Assembly: GCA_001632435.1 (NCBI GenBank)
Contig: KV423966.1
Span: 116,097 to 180,096, forward strand
Length of the DNA: 64,000 bases
Reading direction: 5' to 3'
Source of the DNA: Calocera cornea HHB12733
Lineage: Eukaryota > Basidiomycota > Dacrymycetes > Dacrymycetales > Dacrymycetaceae
Shown: one piece after another, positions 37,150-48,788 of the stretch
How positions within the stretch are numbered: position 1 is the first letter of the stretch
How the letters are laid out: each line of letters opens with the position of its first letter
Made by a program: the position numbers and the translations under genes
Notes under the pieces: model-generated
The model's database searches: none
What the model was told of the DNA's origin: nothing
What the model saw: only the letters and a program-made list of their open reading frames with translations

Positions 37150-38034
37150 TCACTGTGTGAAAGGACGAGGAGCGTCGTCTTCATCTTCCGAAGCGGTCTG
37201 CTCGTCTGGCTCAGAGCTAGGGACCACAGCCGGGCTAATGAAGCGGACCTTCTTGGAGGACAGGTTACCTCTCGTGATTCTACTCCGCTTTCGAGGAGTT
37301 TTGTCAGCGACAGCACCTAAGAATAGCGCATATAGCTAGCCATGGGACTAAGTAAAGCAGTGCCTACCATTGGAGCGCGTGGCTCTACGGCGCTTTGTAC
37401 CAGGAGGGTTGTGCTGCTCCTTCTCGTCGAGCATGGCGGCCTGTGTATCGTTGTCTTGCTCCTTGTCCCCCCGTTTGACTTTCTCCTGAGGGTCGTTCTT
37501 CATGTCATCATTTGAGTCGTCCTTTGCATTCTTCTTGGGTAGACTCTTGTCTACCTTTTCTTTCGCCTCCTTATTTACCTTCACATCGTCCATTGGCAGC
37601 TGGTCTTTGGCACTTGCCTCACTTTGGCCGGACCCCTCGTCGCCGTGCGGGTCAGATGCGTCCTCGAGCTTGCTGCTGTTCGGAGAGCTGCATTCGTGAT
37701 CGATCGTCATATTGTCATCGTCGGACGAGAGTGGTGTAGCGGATGGTTCCGTCTTGATGATTGTAGGGCACAGAAGCAAGCGCAGTTGCTCGAGGATCTC
37801 GGCGGACTTCAAAGCCTCTTGAACGCTCTCCAGCTTCCCTTGGATCACAGACAGCTTTTTCTCCTCGGCAAGGTTCTCAGCTTGGGCCTTCTTGGCAGCA
37901 GCTTCCAGGCGTTGGTACTTGACTTGCGTCTTCTTGACCCTTTGCTCTACGATGGACTTCTCGGAAAGGAGGCGAACCTGAGCTTGTTGAACTTCTTGTC
38001 TGTTGATTTCCATCGTTGATCCAAGGATTGACAT
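37150..38034 (-). CDS. Small coiled-coil, highly charged protein 8 (array 2)
   Basis: Two exons (38034-37368, 37316-37150) give 277 residues. A coiled coil covers about residues 10-85 (VQQAQVRLLSEKSIVEQRVK) and closes with VQEALKSAEILEQLRLLL. The middle is Asp/Lys/Ser-rich with many alternating charges (KEAKEKVDKSLPKKNAKDD). The C-terminal exon adds KTPRKRSRITRGNLSSKK and an acidic end. Two basic clusters (TKRRRATRS and TPRKRSR) flank the intron and resemble a bipartite nuclear signal. Function is unknown. Confidence 0.65.
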
Positions 38035-38429
38035 CCTGAGCAAGGGGTGGTGTAGGTAAAGCCAGATGTATGCAGGGGATGATGGACGAGCGGAACCTAG
38101 AAGAACGTGGCAGCCTCCGCGTCTGGCTCTGCCTTAAGTAGTCATGTCATGTGCTCTCTAAAACTTCACAAATCCGAAGTCAATAGCCTCACACAATCAC
38201 AAAGAAAAGTACCGCCAAGGCTCTGGGCACCTCTCTTCTGTGATTCTTCAAATATAAATTCTACAGTATTCTCTCTGTTGAACAGTGCATGGCTCTAGCT
38301 ATGTACGTAGTTTTGCTCATCAGGTAGACTTTGCCCCTATTGCAACAATCATGAGCTGCACCAGAACAGCTAAGGGCCGGGCCGCGTAAGCATTGTCATT
38401 CGTACTATGAGACACTCCAAGCTACGATA
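38035..38429. other. Intergenic region between array-2 genes 8 and 9
   Basis: It holds the upstream region of gene 8, including CACACAATCACAAAG near 38190, and the 3' end of gene 9. No gene is supported. Confidence 0.45.
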
Positions 38430-39156
38430 CTAGAGCTCAACACTCTCAGCTCTGCATTCGGCGCTGGGAGATGGCTCGAGCTTATCCACAGTGCTTTCTG
38501 AGGTGATCGAAGGGGAAGTAGGGAACGGTCCAGTGAACGAATCACTTGAAGGGATCGGGATTGAGTCACGATCTGGGGCCTTCCTGGGTTTGCGAGCTTG
38601 TTTACGAGCTGCAGGCAGCTTGGTCTTAGCTTGACCAGATCCTGAACAATGTGAATGCCAGCAATCGGAAATCAATGAAGCGGCTCATACCCTTCGACGT
38701 TGTGAGCTTCTTGGGCGCAGTAACGTCGGTCGAATCACACGACTCCGGGGGTACCTTCCTTTTCGCCGACGTTTTCTTCTCGTCTGTGGCCGAGGTCACG
38801 AGTCCAGCAGTTCCCGAAAGTCCGTTCTTCTTCTCGCTATCGCCTCGGAGCAATTTGGCTGACGCGGTGAATGCGTCGGTAACAGCAGGATCAATGTGCC
38901 GATCGGCGGGCTGCCTCTTGTTCAGCAGGACGAAATATTGGGCTCGAGCCACATCGGCAGCCTGCAGACCCTTTTCTGCCGTCGCGTATTCGTCGTCGAG
39001 GACAGACAGCTTGTTGACAGCGGCATCGCGGAGGTCAGCAATTGTCTTCAACGCGATGTTCTTCTCTTCGATATCCTTCTCTAGCTGCTCTTTCTCGTTC
39101 TCGACGGCCTTGTAGTGGGCTTCGATAGCAGCATATACGATGTCTGCCTCCGACAT
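38430..39156 (-). CDS. Small coiled-coil protein 9 (array 2)
   Basis: Two exons (39156-38691, 38641-38430) give 225 residues. The N-terminal 80 residues are a coiled coil (YKAVENEKEQLEKDIEEKNI) ending AEKGLQAADVARAQYFVL. A basic, Ser/Pro-rich tail follows (AARKQARKPRKAP) and then an acidic C-terminus. It has the same two-part plan as its four neighbours. Upstream lies CCACAATCACAAAAATC at about 39285. Confidence 0.65.
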
Positions 39157-39520
39157 TTCGTGTAGCTCTTCAACGCTTCGTTCCGTGCTTGAGGTGGTGG
39201 TAAGAAAGAGAGGGCTGTAGGTACCCTCGCAAGCCTTTTGTATTCAAGAGGCTGCCCTAAAGTCGATCAGCGATCACATCTTTCCACAATCACAAAAATC
39301 AAGGTCACAAAGTGCCGCTTGCGATCAATCACAGAACACTTGCATGTGATTTGGCAAAGAAAGCGCAGATCGGCGGGGTTTGCAAACATCGCCGGCGCGT
39401 CACGAAGGTCACACTATGTGCTCCAAATTGTAAGTTATGCATTAGCCAATTAGGGTATATGCAAGGAAGAGGTGTACAACGTCGTCTATTCGTGTCAATG
39501 CGGTGGTTGGGTCATGCTGC
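39157..39520. other. Intergenic region
   Basis: It holds the promoter of coiled-coil gene 9 and the 3' end of MSP1. No gene is supported. Confidence 0.45.
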
Positions 39521-40859
39521 CTACTCGTGTACTGGAAAATCCTCTAAACGTAACGGTCGTAATTTGAAGCCCTGATAGCAGATCAGTATATATGCGAACG
39601 CTCCCAAGGAGAGCACCTACAGCCATGACGGCCTCTGCCATCTGCTCATCAGTACCACCATTCGCACGCATGAACTCCTGAACGGGGGACAGAGCGGCTA
39701 CTCGGCACATCTCTCTCAAGTCGCTACCTGACTTCCCTTCCGTCTCTCCGACAAGGACCTTGAGGTCGAGGGAGGGGTCTAACGGCGTAGTCTTGAGCAT
39801 CTGTATATCACAATCAGAAGGGCTCAACAATATGGATGTGCATTCACGGACAAGTTCTAGAATCTTCTGCCTCTGACTCGCATCAGGCAGACCAACGGCA
39901 AAGCGTTTGGGCATGCGACGATAGATTGCAGCATCGATATCTTCGCGCCGATTGGTTGCTCCCAAGACCAGAACTCGTGTCTCGTCGGATGATGTCAAGC
40001 CATCCCATAATCTGCCAAGGTGCTGTGAGTAGCAGGCTATATGCGCTTCCGCGAACACTCACGTCATGAACTCGGCCTTCAGCATACCCATCGCCTCATG
40101 ATCTCCTCTTGACCTATCTCGCAAGAATGTATCGATCTCATCGATAAAGATGATGCTCGGCTGCATCTTCTTCGCCAGGCTGAACAATCCATCTACGAGC
40201 TTGTTGCTTTCACCGAACCACTTGTCGGTGATCACGGACGCAGCGATGTTGATGAACGTGGCACCCGACTCCTTCGCAAGCGCCTTCGCAAGCATCGTCT
40301 TTCCACATCCTGGAGGACCGTACAGAAGTACACCCTTGGGTGCGGTAATGAGATTTGAAGATGAGCGGAACAGAGACGGGAAGCGAAGAGGGTAGATGAC
40401 AGTTTCGCGCAGCGACGTGATGATAGCGTCGAGACCACCGATATCTGTACAGGGCTCAGTATATGGCGGCGGCATGAAATTATGGGCTTACCGTCAAACC
40501 GCACATTGATGTCGTCCGGATGTATGACCTCTCCTGCTATTATTGCTGCGGATGTCATGAGTACTGTGAGCACATGCTGAACTACGATGCGCGCACTCTC
40601 ATGCTCCGTCAAGTGTAGGTCCTTCATCCCTAATCGCTTCAGCACCTCGCTCGACTTGGACTTGGCTCCTGAACGTTCTTCGGATTTGGCTGGATCAAGC
40701 TTTTGGAGAACGTATTTGATCGTATAAAATAACGCCACTTGCGATGCAGCAAGCATGGCAACTGTAATGAATCATTCCTTCGTCAGCAAGCCATCTGGAG
40801 CGCAGGGTTGACTACTCACAGTCGAACGCCATCGACTGGACTGATCTGGTGCTGACCAT
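39521..40859 (-). CDS. MSP1: Msp1/ATAD1 AAA ATPase
   Basis: Six exons (40859-40820, 40761-40492, 40444-40063, 40011-39852, 39800-39621, 39571-39521) give 360 residues, almost the yeast length. Msp1 extracts mislocalised tail-anchored proteins from the mitochondrial outer membrane and peroxisomes. An N-terminal hydrophobic segment completed across the first intron ([19 protein letters not shown]) is the membrane anchor. The AAA core has [20 protein letters not shown], Walker [16 protein letters not shown], pore loop WFGESNKLV, Walker [15 protein letters not shown] and the second region of homology [20 protein letters not shown]. All splice joins are in phase. It shares a 259-base divergent promoter with ALG11. 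Confidence 0.95.
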
Positions 40860-41118
40860 AGTTATACAAGTGCTTGCAAGTATTAGGATATACAACCAGG
40901 AGAAGGAATTGTCGGATCTGCAGGTCTAGGCTTGCAAGCTGCTCCGACAAGGCAAGACCAACGAACGAGGACGGCGCTCGCCGGAAGCGGCCCACGTGGC
41001 TCGGCAAGGCCAAGAATCACGCGCACGACGCGACGTGGTCCCCTCTTCCCTGCCAGTGGACCCTAACAGCGCCGGCACATGCTGGGCTTGCGCTTCGCAC
41101 CTTGAACTCAACTTTGGC
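40860..41118. promoter_or_regulatory. Divergent promoter region of MSP1 and ALG11
   Basis: The 259 bases between two start codons in opposite directions must hold both promoters and leaders. I see no clear TATA box. Confidence 0.5.
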
Positions 41119-42991
41119 ATGGCTGATGCGGTACGATGGGCCATAATATTGGGCCTACTAGTGCCTGCTGGACTTGCGCTTGCTGGACTTTCTGTCCTGG
41201 TTGCTGCAGCATCTATCGCTGGGTTCATTCTCAGGTGGCGGAATGATGCAAAGAAGCGCGCGATTCTGAAGGAGCTGGGCTCTGATGTCTCGATCAAGAG
41301 CAGGACCTTTGTTGGTCTGTTCCATCCTTATTGGTTGGCGTGGTTATATTCTCCCTATGGAACTTGAATGAATGCGATCTGTAGTAACGCCGGAGGCGGA
41401 GGGGAGCGTGTGCTCTGGGCAGCTGTTGCCGACTTCCAACGCAGTTCGCCCAATGTCATCTCAGTTGTGTACACCGGCGATACCGATGCGACTAAGCAAG
41501 AGATCATCGACAAAGTCAAGGTGAGAATATATACCGACATCTGTCAAGCTCAGCATGCTGATGTTGACACAGGCACGCTTTGGCATCACTCTCCGCCCGG
41601 AAACGCTGCACCTCGCATACCTTAAGTCGAGACACCTCGTCGAAGACAAGGCATGGCCCCGTTTCACCCTCATTGGTCAATCTCTGGGATCGATGGTGCT
41701 TGGATACGAAGCCATGAAGAAGCTCATTCCTGATGTCTACATCGGTTTGTCCGTCCACGCCGCATTCCAAGTGTGTTCTCATTGTCCATCCAGATACCAT
41801 GGGTTATGCCTTCACCTTCCACGTCGTCAAGTTCATCGCAGCATCCAATACGCCCATAGGGGCGTATGTACACTATCCGACAATAAGTACCGACATGCTC
41901 AACCGCGTCCGATCCCGCAAGGCCGGGCATACGAACAAGGGAGCCGTAGCACGAAGCGGGTTGCTCAGCTACGGCAAGCTATTGTGAGAAGCTCGGTCTC
42001 GAAAGCTGAGATTAATTGATGAGATCCGGGAAGGTATTATCACATCTTTGCATGGCTGTATTCATTCTCGCTCAATCGTGCCGACGTCCTCATGGCCAAC
42101 TCGACATGGACTAAGAACCATGTCGACTCCCTGCTGGGAGCGAGCCAAAGCAAGCAGCCGTCCGTCAAAACCGCAAGGATCGTTTACCCGCCATGTGATA
42201 CCCGCGGACTGGAGAAATCCCCGCTTGAAGGCCGCAAACGAGTCATTATGAGCCTGGCGCAGTTCAGGTATGTGTGCTGCGTGAACATGCTCCGAGACTG
42301 AACCTCATTATCTCCTAAGGCCCGAAAAGGAGCACGCTGTCCAGCTTCAAGCGATGCGAGACTTGCTGGAGATGAAGCCCGAGTATCGAACTGGGTCGAA
42401 GAAGGTGACGCTGGCTCTCCTCGGAAGTAGTAGAAACGAAGAGGATGCAGCCCGCGTTGAATCACTGAGACAACTTGCCAGCAATCTGGGTATCCAAGTA
42501 GGTCCTTTCCGTTCTACGCAAAGAATGGTACTGAGCGCATGTAGGACAACGTCGAGTTTGTAGTCAACGCACCATACAAAGAGGTTCAAGGATGGCTCTC
42601 CCGCGCATCCATTGGCTTCAGCACCATGGTCGACGAGCACTTCGGCATCAACGTTGTTGAGTTTCTCGTACGTTCCTCCTCTCTTTCCTTCTCCGATGTC
42701 TCCGTCCAACCCCTTGTGCAGGCTGCGGGTCTCATTCCCGTGGTACACGCATCCGCCGGCCCGTACCTCGACATCGTAGTCCCCTCCAACGGCCAGCCCA
42801 CCGGCTTCCATGCGAAAGAGGCGTCGGAGTTCGCGCAGAAGCTTGACGAGGCATTGACGATGAATTCTGCGGCTCAACTGGCGATGAGGAAACGAGGGCG
42901 TGCTCTAGCCGGTGGAAAGTTTTCGGAGGAGGAGTTCGTGAAGGGGTGGGAGGAGAGTTGGAGAGAGCTGGATGCGTTGCGGTCGAGATAG
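41119..42991 (+). CDS. ALG11: ALG11 alpha-1,2-mannosyltransferase
   Basis: Eight exons (41119-41333, 41385-41520, 41573-41744, 41794-41983, 42034-42267, 42320-42497, 42545-42667, 42722-42991) give 505 residues. Alg11 adds the fourth and fifth mannose to the dolichol-linked oligosaccharide on the cytosolic face of the ER. An N-terminal membrane helix ([20 protein letters not shown]) precedes [17 protein letters not shown], the nucleotide-sugar glycine loop, completed by splicing. Further family blocks are [40 protein letters not shown] and [16 protein letters not shown]. The last carries the GT-B donor-binding E-x7-E region. Length and domain order are those of a full enzyme. Confidence 0.95.
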
Positions 42992-44389
42992 CAGTAGCAG
43001 ATCGCGCACTCCTAGTATCACAGCGACAAAACGCTCTCTGTTCGCAAGATCTGTTACATCGGATCAGATCAAAAGAATGTCTTGGCAGGCGACTGGAATG
43101 TCTTACATGATGTAAGCAAGCGAGCGTAGCGGGACACGTTTCGCAGGCAGAAATCGCGCCACAGCCTCTTACCGTCGTCGTCGTCGAGCGTTGCATGTGC
43201 TCGTTGCCCTTCAGTCTCCCCGAGCGCAGCAACAGACTGGCTTCTCCACGTGCACTTCAAGAAATGACTCGGGGCCTTCCTCGTGTATTCGGGCCTCGCG
43301 GCTCGTGGTCGTAGAGCGGCCCGATCTAAATCCGCGGGCGTTGTCACAACTCGTATTGCTCTCTTGTCTTCTCGGCTCTGTTCAACTCTACATCCCACTC
43401 ACTCTTGCTATTCTTTGAGTGCGACGGTCACCAGATATGGACGAGAATCACAACTGCATTGCGTGATGCCTTCCGAGCTAGGAGCGTTGATCGAGCACCC
43501 CGAGATCAACTGCGTCTCTAATGGACAACTGTACGGCTGTACGATCGAGCGGGCGCTCCCTCTACACTTTCCCATCATACTTCGACGAACCTTATCTCAG
43601 TATCTGAGCCTCTGGGCTTGTGTTTCAGATCGCATTGTGGAATGCAAGTTGCCATGAACAAACCTCTCTGCTTTGCATTATCTTTTCCTCCTCAACGAGG
43701 CTCTGTCACCTAGCACATCCGGGGATATATTGTCGGCAGCGTGCTATACTTTAAGGTCAAGATCGAAAGTTCTGGAGCTTGATCAGTAGACGAAAGAAGC
43801 GCGGTGTGTGCTTAAATTGGGACTGAGGCAAGGCTGCGATCCAGGGCATCTAACTGGACAACCTGCTTCGGAAACTCACGCTTTAGCGGAAGGACCTACG
43901 CCTACCTTCATGACTATCGCGGCCACTCTAAGCTGCTGGGTAATACGTGGAATACAGATGTCCTATCCGACAAAAGAAACAACGAAGCCGATGACATAAG
44001 CCTGGGGGAACATCATGCGGGACCGGATGCTGCTCTGTGCTGCTGCCAGCGAGCGTCACGTATCTTATGCGGCCCGGTGCCTGTCTAGCTCGCGTACGAC
44101 AGTCTGCTCCTGCCCCGCATCTCTTTTGCGACACCGTCTCTACGCTCTTGTATCTACCACTATGGGGGAACCCGCTTGATCGATCGCTGGACGATGCTGA
44201 CGGCCAAGTCTTGAACATTTGCAGTCGCGTGGACAAAGCACAGCGTGCAGAGTGCGCAAATCCGGCCGGATGCACCCCACCATGCGTGGCGCCCTATCGC
44301 GCGACTCTTCTCTTGTCCCCTTCTCACTGCATACTTGTATATAGACGACCTCCCCTCTTGATCTTTACCTACACTTTCGCCTCCTCAAG
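42992..44389. other. Intergenic stretch
   Basis: About 1.4 kb with no recognisable gene; the frames are short and overlap. There is a (GTC)5-like microrepeat at about 43168. Confidence 0.4.
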
Positions 44390-45373
44390 ATGATGCATGT
44401 ACAAGGCCTGATCCTTGTTGTTGGTGAGCGGCAGCATAGACCACACTGGCACGCAGATGGATTAACGACGCACACTCCGCTAGTACACCACGCCGGCGCT
44501 GCCGTTCTGCCCATTCCCACTGCGACCTCCGCCCCGCTTCCTACATCGACCTCTACCATCTGCCTGACTCCCCAAGACGACTGGATCATCTTCGAATGCT
44601 TCAGGAGCAGCGGCCTCTTTGTGGGGTGTGAGTCCCTCGCCAAAAATCACTATGGCACACGACTCAATCCCTCCTTTTCGTCAGTTATGCTCGCCTTCGT
44701 CGCCGGTACAATTGTCCTCGTGTGCTACGGTGTTCATAAAGGCGTATTCCATGAGATCTGGTCCTTGGTCCGCAATGAAGGTCGAAAGATATTGGAAGTG
44801 AGCAGGGAATATCACCCCGGAGATGCATTTCACCTGGCTCGCTCGTTCTATCGCTCGGGGCTCTGGAGGAGACATGCAGCGGAGGCTCCTACCAACGAGG
44901 CTCCTGCAACTGACGAAGCTCCTGTAAACCTCGTATCCGAGCACCTGCAGGGACCAAGGGTGAGAATCCATTGTTCCTCTTCGTCCAACCTGCTTATGTC
45001 TCAGCAGTTCCCTGACCCGGGAGACGTACCTCTTCAGACAATGCGTCATATCGATCAGGAACATCCTGAGCGCCAGCTGATTCCGGAGCCGGGCCGTGGG
45101 GTGCGAATTGATCTCTCTGCTTTCACGCCCGGACTCTTATTCTTGTCCCAGGGCGCGATCTGGATTCGCCTCGGCATGTACGTGCGCCTTACACGCTTGT
45201 GGAAGAACAACTCCATCAGCAGTGGTGGAGCTCGTAGCACGGACGAAGACGGCACTGCGAATGGTGCTGAGGTTGTGGGTGCTGCCACCGCAGTCGACCC
45301 CATTCCTGTCCGCAGGGAAGCAAGGCGCAGGGGTACCGGAGACACCGACTTGACTGAGAGTGCCGACGATTGA
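44390..45373 (+). CDS. Small single-pass membrane protein, paralogue 1
   Basis: Probably three exons (44390-44627, 44685-44959, 45005-45373; 293 residues). Both introns have standard ends but lengths divisible by three, so the unspliced frame of 327 residues is also open. One membrane span is clear (VMLAFVAGTIVLVCYGVH). Just after it comes LEVSREYHPGDAFHLARSFY, which resembles LDMARDVAPGDIIGRAAGRV in the gene at 48789, in the same position relative to the span. An Ala/Glu/Pro repeat (TNEAPATDEAPVN) follows. The family is unknown to me. Confidence 0.55.
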   Translation: MMHVQGLILVVGERQHRPHWHADGLTTHTPLVHHAGAAVLPIPTATSAPLPTSTSTICLTPQDDWIIFECFRSSGLFVGCESLAKNHYGTRLNPSFSSVMLAFVAGTIVLVCYGVHKGVFHEIWSLVRNEGRKILEVSREYHPGDAFHLARSFYRSGLWRRHAAEAPTNEAPATDEAPVNLVSEHLQGPRVRIHCSSSSNLLMSQQFPDPGDVPLQTMRHIDQEHPERQLIPEPGRGVRIDLSAFTPGLLFLSQGAIWIRLGMYVRLTRLWKNNSISSGGARSTDEDGTANGAEVVGAATAVDPIPVRREARRRGTGDTDLTESADD

Positions 45374-45418
45374 GACAGATACACTTGTTTCTGTCCGGAT
45401 CCCTCATGATTGCTTCTG

Positions 45419-45925
45419 TTACTGTGACTGCGCAGTAATTTCTTCTCTGATGTATGATACCCTCATGATGGGTGCGCCCTCTCTTGGTCGTCCGCTGTTC
45501 GTTGTACGGATCGTGTCCCTCATCATACCTAACTTAGTTATCCCGGGAGTAGGCCTACTACTTGCATTAATGAGCCTACTGAGCTCGTCACAAATGCGAG
45601 TCTCACGGGTGGGAACCCGTCTCATTTCTACTGAATCCATGCTTTGGATTAGAGACATCACACCATCGCGGTTTTCGGAAACAAATCCGTTGGGGGATCG
45701 CGATTTCCTACTAGACTGACCAGCGTTTGCCAAGATGAGAAGCACTGTGCGATCTGGTATTAGCTGCGCAAATCCAGAGTACCAGAGCACCGCAATGAGG
45801 TCAACTACTCGAACCACATCTCCTACCAAATATTCGCTTGTTATCACCCTACAGTAGTAAGAAAAGGCGCTGTTCTTGGGAGGGCCCGGGCTACCTGCGG
45901 ATGGCGAGTACATTGAATCGGCCAT
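45419..45925 (-). CDS. Hypothetical protein interrupted at its start by a hAT element
   Basis: A frame of 168 residues with no recognised domain. A moderately hydrophobic stretch (DLIAVLWYSGFAQLI) could be a membrane helix or, alternatively, partly an intron. Its ATG lies inside the left copy of the hAT target duplication, so its leader and promoter are now replaced by transposon DNA. The original upstream sequence is beyond 48756. Whether it was a real gene before the insertion is uncertain. Confidence 0.4.
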   Translation of the reverse strand: MADSMYSPSAGSPGPPKNSAFSYYCRVITSEYLVGDVVRVVDLIAVLWYSGFAQLIPDRTVLLILANAGQSSRKSRSPNGFVSENRDGVMSLIQSMDSVEMRRVPTRETRICDELSRLINASSRPTPGITKLGMMRDTIRTTNSGRPREGAPIMRVSYIREEITAQSQ

Positions 45926-45929
45926 GTTC
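45922..45929. repeat. hAT target site duplication, left copy
   Basis: CCATGTTC directly precedes the element and is repeated exactly on the right side. Eight bases is the diagnostic length for hAT insertions. Confidence 0.92.
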
Positions 45930-48756
45930 TAGGGATGCCAACGGTTCGGTTCGGAACCGCAAGAACTGGTGGTTCTTGGTTCTGGTCTGGTTCTAGGACC
46001 GGACCAAGACCGGACCGGAACTGGTGGGAGCTTGATAGAGAGAACCGTGTGGAACCGGTTCAGAACTGGTTCCAGAGATGACACATTCTGGCCCCGCACC
46101 ACCCTATTGTGGAAGGCTCCGTGATGAAATTTGCATATGTCGGACCATGGCTAGAGAGCTGCAATTCATTCTTGCTCTATCGCCATTATGAGCAGCTTCA
46201 ACTCAGCTTACACGTCACCACCTGTTAGCCCACCCCTGAGCTCAGTTCCAACTGAAGAACTTGACGATGATGATCTGGATTTGCTACGGTCCGAGCCTAG
46301 CCAAGCAACCAGTATCCGAGAGATCAGCAAGCGGAGCATCGAGGCAGCTGAGCTCAGTGACAACTCCAATATTGAGATACTGCATGTAAAGCGAAACCGA
46401 GTTGATCGGAAGACGGCTCTGATCCATGAGTACTTCACCAAGGCAGAGGGCACAGATAAGGTCCGGTGGTGTAATGCATGCCAGTACGTCTGCTTGTGCT
46501 CCGGGCTATGAATGGCTCATAATTCCAAGATAGGATTGCTCGTAAGAAGGGTACAGACATACCCCCAGACCGTGGGCGGATTGGGCAGAATAGCAGCACC
46601 TCAACCATGCAGAAGCACCTGCGTCGATTTCATCCATCTTCTTGGGCACGCTACTCGAAGGAGGCTGGCACGGACGTTAGCAGTTCACAGCCAGCAGACT
46701 CACAGACAAGGCTCGATGCACATCTTCAGCCAATTGAGCGATACAGTCCAGCACACCTCCAACAGCGGTGCCTGCAGCTGGTTGCTGCCCTAGACTTACC
46801 ATTCACCACTGTCGATCGACCAGAGTTCAGATCACTTGTCAATCTCCTGCGACCCACAGCTCTCTGTGATATTCCCGGGCGCACAACACTTTCAGAACTG
46901 GCAATTACCGAGATGGCACATGAGAAAGCACATATCAAAGGTCGACTGCATTCAACAAGTGGGCGGAAGAGCATTACCATTGATGCTTGGAGTGATGCGT
47001 CTATGCGCTCCTATGTTAGTGCAAAGGTGCACTACATTACCACTTCCGACAACAAGTGGACACTGGAGGAAGACCTTCTTGGCTTTCGTATCATCCGAGG
47101 CTCCCATTCTGGTGAAAACCTTGCCAGTATTGTATTTGGGTTCTTCGAGGAGATGGATATCGTGAAGGAGATTGGGTGGATCACAACCGATAATGCCTCC
47201 AATAACGATACAATGATGGTTGCCCTTGAGCGGCTCATTCACAAGCATGGAGTCAGCCCAGCAACCTTCGACCATGATTCCAACCATATCCGATGCATGG
47301 CTCATATCTACAATCTTGCTGTTGTCGAAATCCTCAAGAGGCTTGTCCAGAAACCTGCGTATGACAATGAGGCAGTTGCTGCTGAAGCACAGCTAAGCAT
47401 GGAAGACCTTCGTGATCCAGTCCTAGCACTTCGGGGTCTTATTGTTGCAGTATGTATGCCAAGATCACTATTGGCCAATATTCTGATATCCAAACAGCTC
47501 CGGTCATCCTCATCCCGGCGTGAAGCATTCCAGACAGCACAAGGACTGCGACGCAAGCTCCAGAGAAATGCAGCTGGCGAGCTGATTGGAGCTCTTGAGT
47601 TAATCCTTGACGTCCGTACTCGCTGGTCCAGCACATATGCAATGCTCACCCGGGCTCTGGAGCTCCGCTCATCTCTTGAGGCTGTCCTCATGATGCCAGA
47701 GCATGAAGACAAGTTAGCCCGATACCGAATCACAAGTGCTGGCTGGAGACGCATCCAGAACATTGCCAACATCTTGGAGTGCGCACACAAGGGCCAGCAG
47801 AGACTGTCTGCTGATAGCCATCCTACGCTCTTCATGGCTATCCCCGCTCTTGAGGCCCCAATGGCCGCATGGGAGAAGCTTCAGAAGGAGAAGTATGCCG
47901 ACGACATTGTCATGCAAGATGTGATTGAAGCTGGTATCCGGAAGATGAGCGAGTATTATCTCAAGATGGAGAAGTCTGATGCGTATGGAATTGCTATGAT
48001 TTTGACGCCCTATGTCAAGATGAAGTACCTCGAAAAGTGGTGGACTGCAAAATCACCAACCAACCCACAGTATACGCTAGCACAAGAAGCGCAGAATGCC
48101 TTCATTGCTACCTTCAAGCGTACTTATCAAGTGACTCCATCTGAGACTGAGGTCCCTGCTGTGGGGGACGATGACGAGTTGTGGGGCCCACTTGATTCAT
48201 CCACTGCCGCACCTGAATATCTGGTTTACCTGCGAGAACTTCCCACTCGGCATCCACGGGCTGGTGGCCCTGACACTCTGGCATACTGGCATTCACGTCG
48301 CGCTGATTACCCTGGACTAGCCCGGATGGCAATGGACTATATGGCCATTCAAGGCTCCGCTACTGCAGTTGAACGAGTCTGGAGTAGCGCATCCAATACT
48401 GACACCAGAAATCGGAATCGTCTCTCACCATCTCGGTTTGAAGCACTACAGTTCCTCAAGGCAGGCTACCGTAAGGAGCGTACAGTACAGATGACGGATG
48501 AGGAGCAGGCGGCACAGCAGGCAGCACGTATGCAGCAGATGACTGCGGAAACATGGCAGCAGGAATTGTCCGACGATGTAGATATACTTCTTCCAGACCT
48601 GTAAATGTCATATATCAGCTATGAGAACTGGTTCAGAACCAGTTCCGAACTGGCTCAGAACCGGACCGGACCAGGACTGGACCAGGACCGCCCTCCTCCA
48701 AAAAGCACAAATGGTCCTGGACCGAACCGAACCAGGACCGAACCGTGGCATCCCTA
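45930..48756 (+). mobile_element. Intact hAT transposon, 2.8 kb
   Basis: The ends TAGGGATGCCAACGG (left) and the complement of TAGGGATGCCACGG (right) form an imperfect inverted repeat. They are flanked by an exact 8-bp duplication. Both subterminal regions (about 45945-46080 and 48620-48745) are packed with GGTTC, GAACC and CCGGACC words, the usual transposase-binding arrays of hAT elements. The single transposase gene is open. Intact ends and an exact duplication suggest a recent insertion. Confidence 0.93.
46188..48604 (+). CDS. hAT transposase with BED zinc finger
   Basis: Two exons (46188-46483, 46534-48604) give 788 residues. An acidic N-terminus precedes a BED finger with Cys pair WCNAC and His pair LRRFH further on; the finger is assembled only after removal of the 50-nt intron. 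The catalytic region shows ITIDAWSDA, WITTDNASNNDTMM and the C-terminal AVERVWSSASNTDTRNRNRL with the dimerisation motif of hAT enzymes. No stop or frameshift is present, so an active enzyme is plausible. Confidence 0.93.
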
Positions 48757-48764
48757 CCATGTTC
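48757..48764. repeat. hAT target site duplication, right copy
   Basis: CCATGTTC matches the left flank exactly. It also contains an ATG on the plus strand that is in frame with the following gene. Confidence 0.92.
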
Positions 48765-48788
48765 TCAGTTATTTTTGCTTTCCGGGAT

